Part shown: positions 9,154 to 18,631 of the stretch, one piece after another | Layout: every line of letters begins with the position of its first letter | How positions within the stretch are numbered: the stretch's first letter is position 1 | Source: Salinivibrio kushneri | Lineage (GTDB): Bacteria; Pseudomonadota; Gammaproteobacteria; Enterobacterales; Vibrionaceae | Assembly: GCF_027286325.1 (NCBI RefSeq) | Contig: NZ_CP114589.1 | Span: 310,001 to 374,000, forward strand | DNA length: 64,000 bases | Direction of reading: 5' to 3' | The notes under the pieces: generated by a model | Told to the model about the DNA's origin: nothing | The model's database searches: none | What the model saw: the letters and a program-made list of their open reading frames with translations, nothing else | Program-made: the position numbers and the translations under genes

Positions 9154-10329
9154 TCAACCATTTTGTTCTTCCTGCTGCCAAAAGCCGTAATTGCTAACCA
9201 AGTGGTTCAGTAGCAAGCCTACCATCTTTTTTTCCGGCCCACTGGGTTCGGTGACGACTTCATTCGACAATGTGGAATGACTGGTAAACTGAATAATACG
9301 GTTTAAGTACGCCTGCTTGTCATCGGGCAAGAGTTCTGACCATTTTGGATAACCCAGAAAACTCGCGGTCTTTTCGTACAAGTTGCGCAATAGCGTGAAG
9401 TGGTACTTCTGTACGGTGTTTTCAGCGATGGCTTTTTCCAGGGTCTGCTTCAAATACAAGTGATAGGAGAAGCTCTTATTAGAATCGCCGTGCTTATCCA
9501 GCAGTGCAAAGGTGCCATCTTCAAACCGCTCCAACAGATAACAGGCTTTACCGTTTAGCTCGTTGTAGATTACGTTATAAAAAAGCGGGCTGTGGGTAGT
9601 GATAATGAACTTTAAATTAGACTTGCTGGCCTTGATCAGTCCTGCCAGATTAACGGCCAGTTCGATCAGGTGATTTTCGTCCAATGAACTCACTGGGTCA
9701 TCAATAAACACGTACTCCAACTGATCAAATTGCCCAGTCTCACGATTCTCTGGCTCTGCTACGTTGAGAATAGTAATCACCTGATCCAGCAGCGTATAGA
9801 AAACACTCCAGATAAAGTTACTTTCTTCCCCCTTGGATATTTTCAGGGGCTCTGTGCCTTTATCGTCACCTCGTTCCAGAGTAAAGGTGACTTCGGCATA
9901 GTCTTCACTGAATTGCGGGGTTAACTTATCGTTGGCGAAATGTTGAAAGTACTTAACGATATTTGCATCTTGCCCAAGGTCTTTCAGCAAGGTGAGCACC
10001 CACTCGGTATAGCTATTCGGCTGAATTTTCAGCTTTGGGGCAGCATCCTCTTCTAAATCGTTATCCCAGTAAAAGAGATCCTCGGTGAATGCGTTGTAGT
10101 AGAGGATTTTATCCCGTGACGAAATGGCTTCGTCATCATCGCCATTACCTTTCGGTGCAACCAGTTGCTTAAACTCACGAGAAAGGCGGGTTTTACCCAT
10201 ACCGTTGAAGGCGTAAATTAGCTGTACTTTCGGCACTTGCCTGACTACTTCGACTTCAGTGGTCTTCTTATTCTTCACCTTTCTTGGCGCATTTAAATGC
10301 TCAGCAATCTCCTTTAACGTCTTGCTCAT
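9154..10329 (-). CDS. prrC: PrrC anticodon nuclease (tRNA-Lys restriction RNase)
   Basis: Latent tRNA-Lys anticodon nuclease that stays silent while bound to the type IC R-M complex and is released when a phage blocks that complex. The ABC-type ATPase half shows YAFNGMGKT (Walker A), SKGEESNF (signature) and [13 protein letters not shown] (Walker B) with ITTHS after it. The C-terminal half carries [17 protein letters not shown], close to the 'PrrC box'. The catalytic triad is present with exact spacing: R, then E four residues on, then H 32 further (R315, E319, H351 from ATG 10329), as in E. coli PrrC R320/E324/H356. ATG 10329 is one base past the hsdS stop; ATG 10347 would overlap hsdS. Size (391 aa) matches the family. 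Confidence 0.93.
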   Translation of the reverse strand: MSKTLKEIAEHLNAPRKVKNKKTTEVEVVRQVPKVQLIYAFNGMGKTRLSREFKQLVAPKGNGDDDEAISSRDKILYYNAFTEDLFYWDNDLEEDAAPKLKIQPNSYTEWVLTLLKDLGQDANIVKYFQHFANDKLTPQFSEDYAEVTFTLERGDDKGTEPLKISKGEESNFIWSVFYTLLDQVITILNVAEPENRETGQFDQLEYVFIDDPVSSLDENHLIELAVNLAGLIKASKSNLKFIITTHSPLFYNVIYNELNGKACYLLERFEDGTFALLDKHGDSNKSFSYHLYLKQTLEKAIAENTVQKYHFTLLRNLYEKTASFLGYPKWSELLPDDKQAYLNRIIQFTSHSTLSNEVVTEPSGPEKKMVGLLLNHLVSNYGFWQQEEQNG

Positions 10330-10330
10330 A

Positions 10331-11611
10331 TCATGCCGCCTCGTCACTTGGCTTCGGGAAACTCAGCAGCAAATCGCGGTAATACTGGTATTGTTTCTGA
10401 CGCAGCTCAATTTCTCGGGGTAAACCTTCTGTGAGAGAGATGGTGAGCGCGTCAAACTTGTCGAGAATCGAAACGATTCGCGCTTGTTCAGCAAGTGATT
10501 TTTCAGGATCTTCCGCATAGGGGATAGGCAGCTTAAAGTTTTTTATAATAGTAGAGTTAAGGTCTCCTCTCGCACCTTGCCCAAGTGATTTAATATTTTC
10601 ATAGTTAAAGCTTACCCAGTGAAAAACATAACGATACAAAGCTTTAGTACTATCAATTTCCAAGCAGCCACAGTGCTGATTAGTCGTTAGCGGTATTTTA
10701 TTGATTGCAGACCTGCCTGCCGTAGCTCCCGAAATAGCAATAATCACGCAATTTTTAGGAATCCATTTGGTTGATGAGTTTCTCAGAGCAGCAGGAGTTA
10801 TCTTAACTGCTGTGTCTTGGATATCTGAAAACTTAACCTCGTTGGTTCTTAACCATGGAATATCGCCACCATCGTAATACTCTGGATTTCTAGCGGTTGG
10901 AGTCCCACCTGAGTACCATTTCTTTGTCACATATCCCAACGTCTTCCACTCGACTTCCCCTTCTTCGAACGTGAACAACTGCTCACGATAGTAGTTGTAT
11001 TGTTGTTTACGGGCGTTAAGCTCGGTGGTTAGCTCGGTGGTTAGCTCGGTGGTTAGCTCGGTGAAAGTGTCGAGTATGCGTACGATCTCCGCCTGAATTG
11101 CTAGCGATTTTTCGGGATTGTTTGGGCAAGGGATGGGGACGAGTATTTTGGCTAGGTTGTCTTTCGACACTCTCTTAACTTTCGCCCCTGTTATATATTT
11201 CTTTTTACTGGATTGAAATTCTGTAGTTTTTATACAGTACGTTAAATACTTTACGTTCTGATCATGACGAAAAATCATCATGTCGCCAGATATTGCAACT
11301 GAGTCACCCAACCACGCTAACGGCTTGACAACATCCTCATCATTCTCAGATGTAGTAGCTAGAAGGAGATCATTTTTCTTAGCTTTTTTAAGTTTGGTAG
11401 CTAACTCACTGGATACGAATGTAAACGTCTCTTTTGCTTCCAATCCATATTTTGTATAGATTTGTCCATAATGGATTGCAGGATATCCACTTTCTACAAA
11501 GTCTTTTTTTTGCAGACCTCCACCACGAATAAATTGACCGAATTCACCAAGGGGCAACCACTCAACCTCAACGCCATCCAGCAATTTATCCAAAAAGCTC
11601 AACTGACTCAT
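10331..11611 (-). CDS. hsdS: Type I restriction enzyme specificity subunit (HsdS)
   Basis: DNA-recognition subunit with two target-recognition domains. The first spans about residues 1-170 and the second about 215-390. Each is followed by a conserved spacer helix ending in the pattern [12 protein letters not shown] or [12 protein letters not shown]. The central spacer contains a tandem TTEL repeat (residues near 185-200), the same type of repeat that sets the distance between half-sites in EcoR124I. The start ATG overlaps the hsdM stop by four bases (ATGA). The target sequence cannot be predicted by eye. The 426-residue length is normal. Confidence 0.93.
   Translation of the reverse strand: MSQLSFLDKLLDGVEVEWLPLGEFGQFIRGGGLQKKDFVESGYPAIHYGQIYTKYGLEAKETFTFVSSELATKLKKAKKNDLLLATTSENDEDVVKPLAWLGDSVAISGDMMIFRHDQNVKYLTYCIKTTEFQSSKKKYITGAKVKRVSKDNLAKILVPIPCPNNPEKSLAIQAEIVRILDTFTELTTELTTELTTELNARKQQYNYYREQLFTFEEGEVEWKTLGYVTKKWYSGGTPTARNPEYYDGGDIPWLRTNEVKFSDIQDTAVKITPAALRNSSTKWIPKNCVIIAISGATAGRSAINKIPLTTNQHCGCLEIDSTKALYRYVFHWVSFNYENIKSLGQGARGDLNSTIIKNFKLPIPYAEDPEKSLAEQARIVSILDKFDALTISLTEGLPREIELRQKQYQYYRDLLLSFPKPSDEAA
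11019..11063. repeat. 12-bp tandem repeat in hsdS spacer
   Basis: Three full copies of AGCTCGGTGGTT plus a 9-bp partial copy (11019-11063). On the coding strand they encode an [13 protein letters not shown] run. The unit is a multiple of three, so copy-number change lengthens or shortens the HsdS spacer without a frameshift. Confidence 0.92.
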
Positions 11612-13173
11612 GCCTCGCCTCCTTCAATTTCCGCGACAATGGCATCAATCTCAGTGCGTAGCTGGTCGATTTTGGTCACCGTGTTTTTTAGCTCGGCATT
11701 CAGCGCGGTGATATCAATCTGCTCGCGGGTATCTTCAGCTTCGACATAGCTGCTGACTGAGAGGTTGTAGTCGTTAGCGGCCACTTCTTCCAAGGGCACT
11801 GAACGGGCCAGATAATCGATATTTTCTTTGCTATCAAACACGGCCATGATTTGAGCAATATGTTCATCGGTCAGGATGTTGTTATTGGTTGCTTTTTTAA
11901 ACAAGCCGCTGGCATCAATAAATTGGGTGTCCGTGTTGGGTTTGTTTTTCGCTAGCACCAAGATATTTACCGCAATGCTGGTGCCAAAGAACAAGTTAGG
12001 CGCCAGTGAAATCACGGTTTCGACATAGTTGTTGTCTACCAAATATTGGCGAATCTTCTTTTCCGCGCCGCCGCGATAAAAAATACCCGGGAAGCAAACA
12101 ATGGCAGCGCGCCCTTTGCCTGACAGGTAATGCAGCGCATGAAGCACAAACGCAAAATCGGCTTTTGATTTGGGCGGCAGCACTCCCGCCGGCGCAAAGC
12201 GATCATCATTAATCAAGGTGGGATCATCACTGCCAATCCACTTCACCGAATATGGCGGGTTAGACACAATGGCATCAAACGGCTTTTGATCGCGTAGTTT
12301 TGGGTCGGTCAGGGTATTGCCCAACTGCATATCAAACTTGTCGTAGTTAATGTTGTGCAAAAACATGTTCATACGTGCCAAGTTGTAGGTAGTGTGATTG
12401 ATCTCTTGTCCGTAAAAGCCGTCTTCGATGATGTGATTGTCAAAGTGCTTTTTGGCTTGCAACAACAGTGAGCCAGAGCCAGCAGCGGGATCGTAAATCT
12501 TATTCACACTGGTTTGCTTGTGCATTGCCAGCTGCGCAATCAGTTTAGAGACATTTTGCGGAGTAAAAAACTCACCGCCCGATTTACCTGCATTCGCCGC
12601 GTAGTTAGAGATTAGAAACTCGTACGCATCGCCAAAAAGATCAATTTGGCTGCTTTCACCATCTTCAAAAAAAGCGTGACCAAAATCTAGCCCGGCGACA
12701 CCTTTGATCACATGCGCGAGGCGGGTGTTCTTGTCTTTTACTGTGCTACCGAGTCGATTACTGGTGGTGTCAAAATCAGCAAACAAGCCTTTAATGTCGG
12801 ATTCGGACGGGTAACCGTTGGCGGAGTTCTCAATATCGAAAAATATATCGGCAAGATCGGTATTCAAGTGCTCGTTGTTATATGCATCTTTGGCCACGTT
12901 ACTAAACAGCTGGCTTGGATAGATGAAGTAGCCTTTGGTTTTGATCGCATCATCTTTGATCTCTGGCGTAATGACCTCGTCGGGCAAGCCGGCATAGTTG
13001 ACGCTCTCATCGCCCGCTTCAATGTAGTTCACAAAGTTCTCGCTCATAAAGCGGTAAAACAGCGTACCCAGTACGTAATGCTTAAAATCCCAGCCATCGA
13101 CGGATCCACGCACGTCGTTAGCAATGGCCCAAATTTGGCGTTGTAGTGCGGCACGTTGTTGGGTGCTTGTCAT
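11608..13173 (-). CDS. hsdM: Type I DNA methyltransferase subunit (HsdM, type IC)
   Basis: N6-adenine methyltransferase subunit; with HsdS it makes the modification enzyme. Motif I appears as [13 protein letters not shown] (SAM binding) and motif IV as SNPPYSVKW (NPPY catalytic loop). The start ATG at 13173 gives [15 protein letters not shown] and 521 residues, close to EcoR124I HsdM (about 520); the frame extends to 13257, but the extra residues do not resemble the family. It is first in the minus-strand operon hsdM-hsdS-prrC-wHTH-hsdR, the same order as the E. coli prr locus. The promoter should lie in 13174-13300. Confidence 0.95.
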   Translation of the reverse strand: MTSTQQRAALQRQIWAIANDVRGSVDGWDFKHYVLGTLFYRFMSENFVNYIEAGDESVNYAGLPDEVITPEIKDDAIKTKGYFIYPSQLFSNVAKDAYNNEHLNTDLADIFFDIENSANGYPSESDIKGLFADFDTTSNRLGSTVKDKNTRLAHVIKGVAGLDFGHAFFEDGESSQIDLFGDAYEFLISNYAANAGKSGGEFFTPQNVSKLIAQLAMHKQTSVNKIYDPAAGSGSLLLQAKKHFDNHIIEDGFYGQEINHTTYNLARMNMFLHNINYDKFDMQLGNTLTDPKLRDQKPFDAIVSNPPYSVKWIGSDDPTLINDDRFAPAGVLPPKSKADFAFVLHALHYLSGKGRAAIVCFPGIFYRGGAEKKIRQYLVDNNYVETVISLAPNLFFGTSIAVNILVLAKNKPNTDTQFIDASGLFKKATNNNILTDEHIAQIMAVFDSKENIDYLARSVPLEEVAANDYNLSVSSYVEAEDTREQIDITALNAELKNTVTKIDQLRTEIDAIVAEIEGGEA

Positions 13174-13299
13174 AGATTGTCTCGTTTGAATGTGGTGTTC
13201 TGAAATATCGTGAGTTGGCTCGATTTTACCATAGAAAACATAGCGCAAAAGGCGCATTGATTGGTTTGGGCTAAGAATGTGACGGGGCGGCAGCCGTAT

Positions 13300-13377
13300 G
13301 CGTTACCACGCCGGCGCGTGGGAACGAGTGGTGTATCGGCTAGGGTATGCATTCCCACATGAAAGCGTAGAACGAGT
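13300..13377. repeat. REP-like palindromes, copy 3 plus a degenerate copy
   Basis: 13300-13328 is a good copy (CCACGCCGGCGCGTGG core followed by GAACGAG). 13348-13377 is a mutated copy starting GCATTCCCAC and ending GAACGAG. They lie between hsdM and the PIN-domain gene. Confidence 0.6.
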
Positions 13378-13387
13378 AAACACACTT

Positions 13388-13891
13388 CTACTGTTCTTGC
13401 TCTAGTTCCGCTAAGGCTTGCTCGGCCATTTGCCATGGTAAACGTCTGCCGTTGGCCTGCATCTGCCTATAAGCATCTCGCGCTTTTTCGATATTGATTT
13501 GTTGATGAACCACCAGCTGGACCACCAACCAGATAGTGCCTTTGACAATGGCAGCCTCTTTTTCTGCTGCGACTCTGAGCGCCATATCGCCGGTTAGTAA
13601 CGGACATTGCTCTTGTTTGGCCAACGCAAGCGCGAAACAATCGTTTCTGCTAGCTTTGGTATAGGTTCCTGTTAACTGCATGGCATACATCATTGATTCT
13701 GAGGAAACCTCTTTTAGCGCTAACCCTAAGCCGGGTAAGTGAGCATGCTCCTCTTCGAGCTCTTCATAAAATAGGATATCTGGCGTTGCAAAGTTGTAGG
13801 GCAGCTGAAACATTGCTTCTAATAAACCGCCTTCTTCCATGTCAATAAGAATATTGGCATCGCTAATTAGAAGTTGCTGCACCTTACCCAT
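13388..13891 (-). CDS. PIN-domain protein, likely toxin-like nuclease
   Basis: A 167-residue protein with the acidic residues expected of a PIN-fold RNase: D11 and D17 in ISDANILID, an acidic helix near E43-E48, D84 in SRNDCFALALA and D102 in LLTGDMALRV. PIN proteins cut RNA using a Mg2+-binding acidic cluster and are frequent toxins. Its start overlaps the end of the upstream XRE-ImmA gene by 8 bp, so the two are a translationally coupled pair. The C-terminal helix (about residues 125-167) is an extension. I infer a toxin-antitoxin or defence pair, but the antitoxin role of the partner is not shown by the sequence. Confidence 0.72.
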   Translation of the reverse strand: MGKVQQLLISDANILIDMEEGGLLEAMFQLPYNFATPDILFYEELEEEHAHLPGLGLALKEVSSESMMYAMQLTGTYTKASRNDCFALALAKQEQCPLLTGDMALRVAAEKEAAIVKGTIWLVVQLVVHQQINIEKARDAYRQMQANGRRLPWQMAEQALAELEQEQ

Positions 13892-14966
13892 CCTGAGCGA
13901 CCTGCTTGTTAACGGTCATCTCCAACTTACGCTCTTTATGAAAGCTGGATAGTGACATTCCTAGAAGTTCAGCAGCTTTAGATTCTCCAATATATTCTTC
14001 ACCCAAAGCGCGATAAACCAACTGCTTATGTAGGTAAGTGGTTTCTTGTGGATAGGCGTTACCTGGCTCTAGCGTTCGCCAGCCATTTTTACTGAACAGC
14101 ATAAACAACTTCTTCTGAGTCGCTGGCGTAATAATGCCGCATTGATGCGCTCGAAACAGTGCCGCCAGCATACTGATACCATATTCGTGCTTTAACATGA
14201 GCAATTCGCGCGGCTCAATATGACGGCGTTTTTCACCCAGATGCTCGATAAGCGTCTGAGCAGGTAAAAGGAATGCACCTGCAAAAGCATTGCACACCTT
14301 CTCTTCATCAATCCCTTCAGCTAAACGTCCCTGCACCACTAAGTGCCCTAGCTCATGTGCTAAGGTGAAACGCTGACGGTCTCCACTCTGGGCAGTAGAA
14401 ATAACAACGACGGGGGTGTTGCCAATCTTCCCCGCTAAACCATCAAACTTTTTATCCGTTTCAACACCAGTGGTAATGATCATCACCCCTTTGGCTTCGA
14501 GGGTATCAATCATATCTTGAATAGGGTTTAGGCCAAGCTCCCAGGCATGACGCATTTGAATCGCTAACGTTTCGGCTTGCTCTAAACAAGTAACTTGCTC
14601 TGGAAGCGCTTCTGGTAAAGCAAAATCAGGAATGGGTTTTACCGAATCGGGATAACACGCTAATAGCTCTTGCCAACGTTCAGCTTGGTCTAGTACGTCA
14701 CCATTGATTCGGTCCAGCGTTTTTTTTGGCGTACTTGCACGCTTGCGGTACTCAACACCTTCTAACTTCACCTTCGTTGGGCGAAAGAAATACTCTGTAC
14801 GAACATCAAGTGCTTTTGCCAACTTCAGCAGGTTCGAAGATGAAGGCATTGTCGTGCCATGCTCGTACTTTTTAATAGCGTTAGCGGACAGGCCAACCTC
14901 ATTGGCTAATGCACTCATTGAAAGCCCGGCCGCCTTACGAGCTCGTTCTAGGCGTTCTGCAAACAT
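13884..14966 (-). CDS. XRE-family regulator with ImmA/IrrE metallopeptidase domain
   Basis: A 360-residue fusion. Residues 1-60 form a Cro/CI-type HTH (LSMSALANEVGLSANAIKKYEHG). Residues about 150-260 form an ImmA/IrrE zinc peptidase with HELGH at 204-208 and a likely third ligand in EEKVCNAFAGAFLLP. A second DNA-binding-like helix (SKAAELLGMSLSSFHKE) lies near the C-terminus. Such proteins sense a signal and regulate or cleave a partner. It is the first gene of the pair with the PIN protein and may autoregulate their promoter in 14967-15100. It lies inside the defence island next to the R-M operon. Confidence 0.82.
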   Translation of the reverse strand: MFAERLERARKAAGLSMSALANEVGLSANAIKKYEHGTTMPSSSNLLKLAKALDVRTEYFFRPTKVKLEGVEYRKRASTPKKTLDRINGDVLDQAERWQELLACYPDSVKPIPDFALPEALPEQVTCLEQAETLAIQMRHAWELGLNPIQDMIDTLEAKGVMIITTGVETDKKFDGLAGKIGNTPVVVISTAQSGDRQRFTLAHELGHLVVQGRLAEGIDEEKVCNAFAGAFLLPAQTLIEHLGEKRRHIEPRELLMLKHEYGISMLAALFRAHQCGIITPATQKKLFMLFSKNGWRTLEPGNAYPQETTYLHKQLVYRALGEEYIGESKAAELLGMSLSSFHKERKLEMTVNKQVAQDG

Positions 14967-15201
14967 GGCATCCTCTCAAGCAATGAGCTGGTTTATAAAA
15001 ATGATTTCTTTGTATTTATCATAAACCTTATCACCGTAATTTTCTATCTGATTGGCAGTTCCGAGTTCTCAACTTTACTCATCCTTCTCCCAGTATCAGG
15101 ATATTTGACGCTAAATGCGAAGAACCGCTTTCGTGCCCGCAGACTGATGGACAAGCTTGATTGAGTGAGTTGTCAGAGCTCCACTGTGATCTCATGCTTG
15201 T

Positions 15202-15230
15202 TCGCTCCCACGCCGGCGCGTGGGAACGAG
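15202..15230. repeat. REP-like palindrome, copy 5
   Basis: CTCCCACGCCGGCGCGTGGGAACGAG palindrome at the boundary between the XRE-ImmA/PIN module and the homocysteine methyltransferase gene. It is the rightmost copy seen in the window. The gap 14967-15233 otherwise shows nothing I can name. Confidence 0.65.
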
Positions 15231-15233
15231 CTA

Positions 15234-16136
15234 TTAATCCGCTAACTGCGAAAACTTGATGATCTCGTGAGATTGCTCAAGCGTTTGTGCGAGGTGTTGG
15301 ATATGGGCGGGGGTGATTTCGCAGCAGCCGCCGACGACGAGGGCACCGTCGGCAATCCATTGTTGTACGCGTTCGGTGTGCACTAGCGGTGAAAGATCTT
15401 CGCGCGCTTGCAGGGCATCGGCTTTGCTGCCTTTGGCCATGTCTTCTACCGATTTAAACGCGTTGGCATAGCCGCCCACAATGTCGGCTTGGGTCGCCAT
15501 CTTTGGCATCGCCGTGGTAAGCACTTCTGGGTCGCAGCAATTGAGCATCACTGCTGTCGGCGCATATTCAGTGACCGCGTGCATGGCCTGCTCTAGAGAC
15601 TCGCCAGAGCGGAGTGCGCCATTAGGCTCTAACCGAAACGCAACCCCAAACGGTTTGCCTTGCTCACGGGCGGCAGCGCACGCTGCACGCGCTTCTAGGG
15701 TGTTGGTCATGGTTTCAATTAAAAACACATCCACGTGAGGTTGCAGACGCGCAATGTGGCAGAACTCCGCTTTCATATCGTCAAAGCTGCGTTGCGGCTG
15801 CCCGAGATAGCTGCCCACCAGCGGCGGCAAACAGCCGGCAATATCGACATCGGCGCCTGTCTCATCCACCGCTTGCTGCAGTGCCTCAAACGCTTTTTGG
15901 TAAATCGTGTCTATTTTATCGCTCAGGCCGGCTTTGGCCAGGCGCGTGGGGGTCGCTGGGTAGGTATTCAGGGTATGCGTTTTCGCGCCAGCACGAATAA
16001 AGTCTTTGTGCACGTCTTTGACAATATTGGCATGTTTTAACATCACCGCGACCGACCAAAGCTTCGAGCTCACATCCGGCCCACGTTGATATATTTCCTG
16101 TCCTAGGCCGCCATCGAGTAACGCAATCGATGTCAT
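15234..16136 (-). CDS. Homocysteine S-methyltransferase family protein (MmuM-like)
   Basis: Predicted zinc-dependent methyltransferase that transfers a methyl group from S-methylmethionine or a related donor to homocysteine, giving methionine. The 300-residue TIM-barrel length is typical. The zinc-binding cysteines are visible: C200 or C201 in LNCCDPEV and C271-C272 in VGGCCEITP; LLDGGLGQE opens the barrel. No amino-acid permease (mmuP) is adjacent, so donor identity is open. It lies 80 bp downstream of a chemoreceptor gene on the same strand; cotranscription is possible but unproven. Confidence 0.87.
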   Translation of the reverse strand: MTSIALLDGGLGQEIYQRGPDVSSKLWSVAVMLKHANIVKDVHKDFIRAGAKTHTLNTYPATPTRLAKAGLSDKIDTIYQKAFEALQQAVDETGADVDIAGCLPPLVGSYLGQPQRSFDDMKAEFCHIARLQPHVDVFLIETMTNTLEARAACAAAREQGKPFGVAFRLEPNGALRSGESLEQAMHAVTEYAPTAVMLNCCDPEVLTTAMPKMATQADIVGGYANAFKSVEDMAKGSKADALQAREDLSPLVHTERVQQWIADGALVVGGCCEITPAHIQHLAQTLEQSHEIIKFSQLAD

Positions 16137-16216
16137 GGTAACTTCAGCCTCCTTCGGCCATTTATCCTTGGTTTAGCTTGAGGTTACCATGTGCTCATCG
16201 ATTTAACACCCCGTTG

Positions 16217-17317
16217 TTAAGCCACCTCTTCACTGCCCTCAATCGCGAGGTGCTCAAGCTTATCTATCACCGTCATGCTGGCATTTTCCATCTCTTTTAA
16301 TGCGGTGACCATTTGCTCGGGTTGCTGTGCATGAAAGGCTGCCACGGCAGCCTTCGCGTGGGTATGCACTTGTTCATGAGGCGCAGCGATGGCTTTAAAG
16401 TTTTGTAACTGGGCGAAGTACTGTCGTCCCTCGCCGCGATCGTACCACTGACCTAAACGGCACTGGGTATGGTCGGTCACTTCGTTGGCGCTCATGTTAT
16501 CTTCGCCGAGCACCACGCGATAAATCGCAAATTTAAAGCTAATATGGTCGAGTTTCGCCAGTTCACAAAAGGCACGCAATGCCGAGGCTTTAATGGTGGT
16601 TCGACTGTGCTGCGCCTGCTCACTTTGCGTGGCCATCGCATCCGCAACCTGCTGACCTTGCTCACTATATTCGATCGCTTCACTGGCAAGCTGATCAGTG
16701 AGTGTGCAAGCGTGTCCACTCCCAGCACGAATTTTCTCCACCAATTGAGTAATATCTTGCGTGGCACTGGCTGTGCGTTCCGCCAAACTACGCACTTCAT
16801 CGGCGACTACCGCAAACCCTCGACCTTGCTCACCGGCGCGTGCCGCTTCAATCGCTGCGTTTAATGCCAAGAGGTTGGTTTGATCGGCGACATCGCGAAT
16901 TAAATTCACAATACCGCTCACCTCTTGAGCGTGCTGATCGAGCGAACGAATCGCTTCTGACGATTGCTGACATTGCGCGGATAAGGACTGCACGTGGCGA
17001 GCAAGATCATTGACTTGCTCGGCACATGACGCCGCCTGATGGCTCACGTCTGTTACCCGTTCTTTTTCGCCGTTAATGGTTTCCGCCAAGGTGGCCAGTG
17101 AGGATTGCGTCGCATTGATAGAATCACCGAAGTGGCATAAGTTGGCATCAATCGCTTTCCCCGTTTGTCGTTTTTTCTCTACGCTATCTAGCTCTTCCTG
17201 TAATGCAGTTTTCTCTGCATTCAGTGCGTCGATGGTATGGGAAATCTGCTCAATTTTTTGCTGCAGAACGACTTGTTTTTGCTGCTCTTGTTCAAGTTGA
17301 CGACGAGATATAAACAC
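16217..17317 (-). CDS. Soluble methyl-accepting chemotaxis protein with CZB domain
   Basis: A cytoplasmic chemoreceptor with no membrane segment. An N-terminal coiled coil (residues 1-50) leads to the conserved signalling hairpin ([19 protein letters not shown] to EVRSLAERT, around 142-180). A C-terminal chemoreceptor zinc-binding (CZB) domain has [12 protein letters not shown], the zinc-site cysteine in [15 protein letters not shown] and a later H-x2-H-type cluster ([10 protein letters not shown]). CZB receptors such as TlpD respond to hypochlorite or zinc. The 366-aa protein is short because it has no periplasmic sensor. It likely joins cytoplasmic receptor arrays. Confidence 0.9.
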   Translation of the reverse strand: MFISRRQLEQEQQKQVVLQQKIEQISHTIDALNAEKTALQEELDSVEKKRQTGKAIDANLCHFGDSINATQSSLATLAETINGEKERVTDVSHQAASCAEQVNDLARHVQSLSAQCQQSSEAIRSLDQHAQEVSGIVNLIRDVADQTNLLALNAAIEAARAGEQGRGFAVVADEVRSLAERTASATQDITQLVEKIRAGSGHACTLTDQLASEAIEYSEQGQQVADAMATQSEQAQHSRTTIKASALRAFCELAKLDHISFKFAIYRVVLGEDNMSANEVTDHTQCRLGQWYDRGEGRQYFAQLQNFKAIAAPHEQVHTHAKAAVAAFHAQQPEQMVTALKEMENASMTVIDKLEHLAIEGSEEVA

Positions 17318-17425
17318 GCTGACTCCTAATTAAGTCATTAAGCTTTTGATAATATTTTAACGATTAATATTGACGATGTATGGTGAGCCGAGCGAAATGT
17401 GATCCATTTTGCGCCAATCGTTTGA

Positions 17426-17438
17426 TTTACACTGTAAA
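17426..17438. promoter_or_regulatory. parS2 centromere site 1
   Basis: TTTACACTGTAAA, an exact match to the chrII consensus TTTACANTGTAAA bound by ParB2. It lies between the divergent MCP and K+ channel genes, the outermost site on the left. Confidence 0.85.
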
Positions 17439-17491
17439 CCGATAATAATTCCCGCCATACTGGCTTTTCTGCAGAAAATGAGCGAAACACT

Positions 17492-18517
17492 ATGACCTTT
17501 TGGTTGCTTTTTAAACGTTGGATTATCAGCCACTTCGCCCACCTAAACGGGCGTATTTTGGGGTTGGTGGTTCTCGGTTACGGCGTGATTGGCTGGCTGC
17601 TGCTGCATTGGGCGGGAGAAACCGAGATGACCCAGTCACTCGGCCGCTATGTCTATTACTTGATGGTCACAGCGTCCACCGTCGGCTATGGCGATTATTC
17701 GCCGGCGACAGAAGCAGGACAGTGGATTACCGCCTTTTGGATTATTCCTGGCGGGCTAGGGCTATTTGCCATCGTGATTGGGCATGTAACCAGTGCGTTG
17801 GTCGATTATTGGCGACGTGGATTACAAGGAAAACGGAGTCTTACAGTGAAAAATCATATTCTGGTGTTGGGGTGGAATGGTCAACGCACTATCCAGCTCA
17901 TTCGCCTACTACAAAGCGGTGTGCATGGCGATCGCCCGATTGTGCTTTGCGTGCGTCCCGAAATGGAAAACCCGCTCCCCGGCGAGGTGGAATTTGTGCG
18001 CGTCACCAGCTTTACCGATGCCGAGGGCATTGCCCGTGCGGGGATTGAGAGTGCTTCGAGCATTATTATCGATAACCCAGAAGACGATATTACCCTGTCA
18101 GCGGCCTTGTTTTGCGCGCATAAAAACCCGTCAGCGCATCTGCTCGCCTACTTTCAAGACGACGCGCTGAGCCAAATATTAAAACAGCACTACCCACACG
18201 CCGAGTGTGTGCCGTCTGTTTCCGTGGAAATGCTGGCGAAAGCCGCTGTTGATCCGGGCTCCAGCCAATTACATCACGAACTATTAAGCACCGCACAAGG
18301 GATGACACAGTATTGCGCGCGTTACCCCACCGATGCGAGCGCCACGGACGTCGGCACCTTATTCAATCAACTAAAGCATGAATACGATGCAACGTTAATT
18401 GGTCTCGACAAAGGTGAGGGCATTACCCTTAACCCCAATCTTGAAACAGACGTCGCCCCCGGTGATCGCGTCTTCTATATTGCTGCCGAGCGTTTACCGC
18501 ACTGGTCGGCGGCGTGA
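17492..18517 (+). CDS. Potassium channel family protein (ion channel + TrkA-N/RCK)
   Basis: Predicted two-helix K+ channel protein of 341 residues. An N-terminal helix (about 21-40) is followed by a pore loop with the canonical selectivity filter TVGYGD (63-68) and a second helix (about 80-103). A cytoplasmic RCK/TrkA-N domain begins at KNHILVLGWNGQ, a Rossmann nucleotide-binding start. RCK domains gate the pore on binding nucleotide or Ca2+. It ends just before a strong convergent terminator. It is divergently transcribed from the CZB chemoreceptor with a parS2 site between them. Confidence 0.9.
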   Translation: MTFWLLFKRWIISHFAHLNGRILGLVVLGYGVIGWLLLHWAGETEMTQSLGRYVYYLMVTASTVGYGDYSPATEAGQWITAFWIIPGGLGLFAIVIGHVTSALVDYWRRGLQGKRSLTVKNHILVLGWNGQRTIQLIRLLQSGVHGDRPIVLCVRPEMENPLPGEVEFVRVTSFTDAEGIARAGIESASSIIIDNPEDDITLSAALFCAHKNPSAHLLAYFQDDALSQILKQHYPHAECVPSVSVEMLAKAAVDPGSSQLHHELLSTAQGMTQYCARYPTDASATDVGTLFNQLKHEYDATLIGLDKGEGITLNPNLETDVAPGDRVFYIAAERLPHWSAA

Positions 18518-18566
18518 TTCGGATACCATTTATCACACGCGACACATGCTGTTAGCCTTCCCCGAG

Positions 18567-18605
18567 CAGTCCGCCGCTTCTCTTTAGGAGCGGCGGACTG
18601 GCTTT
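18567..18605. terminator. Bidirectional terminator between K+ channel and thiD
   Basis: Perfect 12-bp stem CAGTCCGCCGCT / AGCGGCGGACTG (18567-18578, 18589-18600) with a 10-base loop, between convergent genes. T-runs are poor on both sides. Confidence 0.6.
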
Positions 18606-18631
18606 ACGTGCCCTATTCGTGAAAAAACGAG

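Noticed and set aside
11019..11063. Possible CRISPR or VNTR array outside a gene
   Set aside because: The repeat is fully inside hsdS and in frame, with no spacers.
12006..12212. Plus-strand frame within hsdM
   Set aside because: Antisense to a conserved hsdM segment; no start signal.
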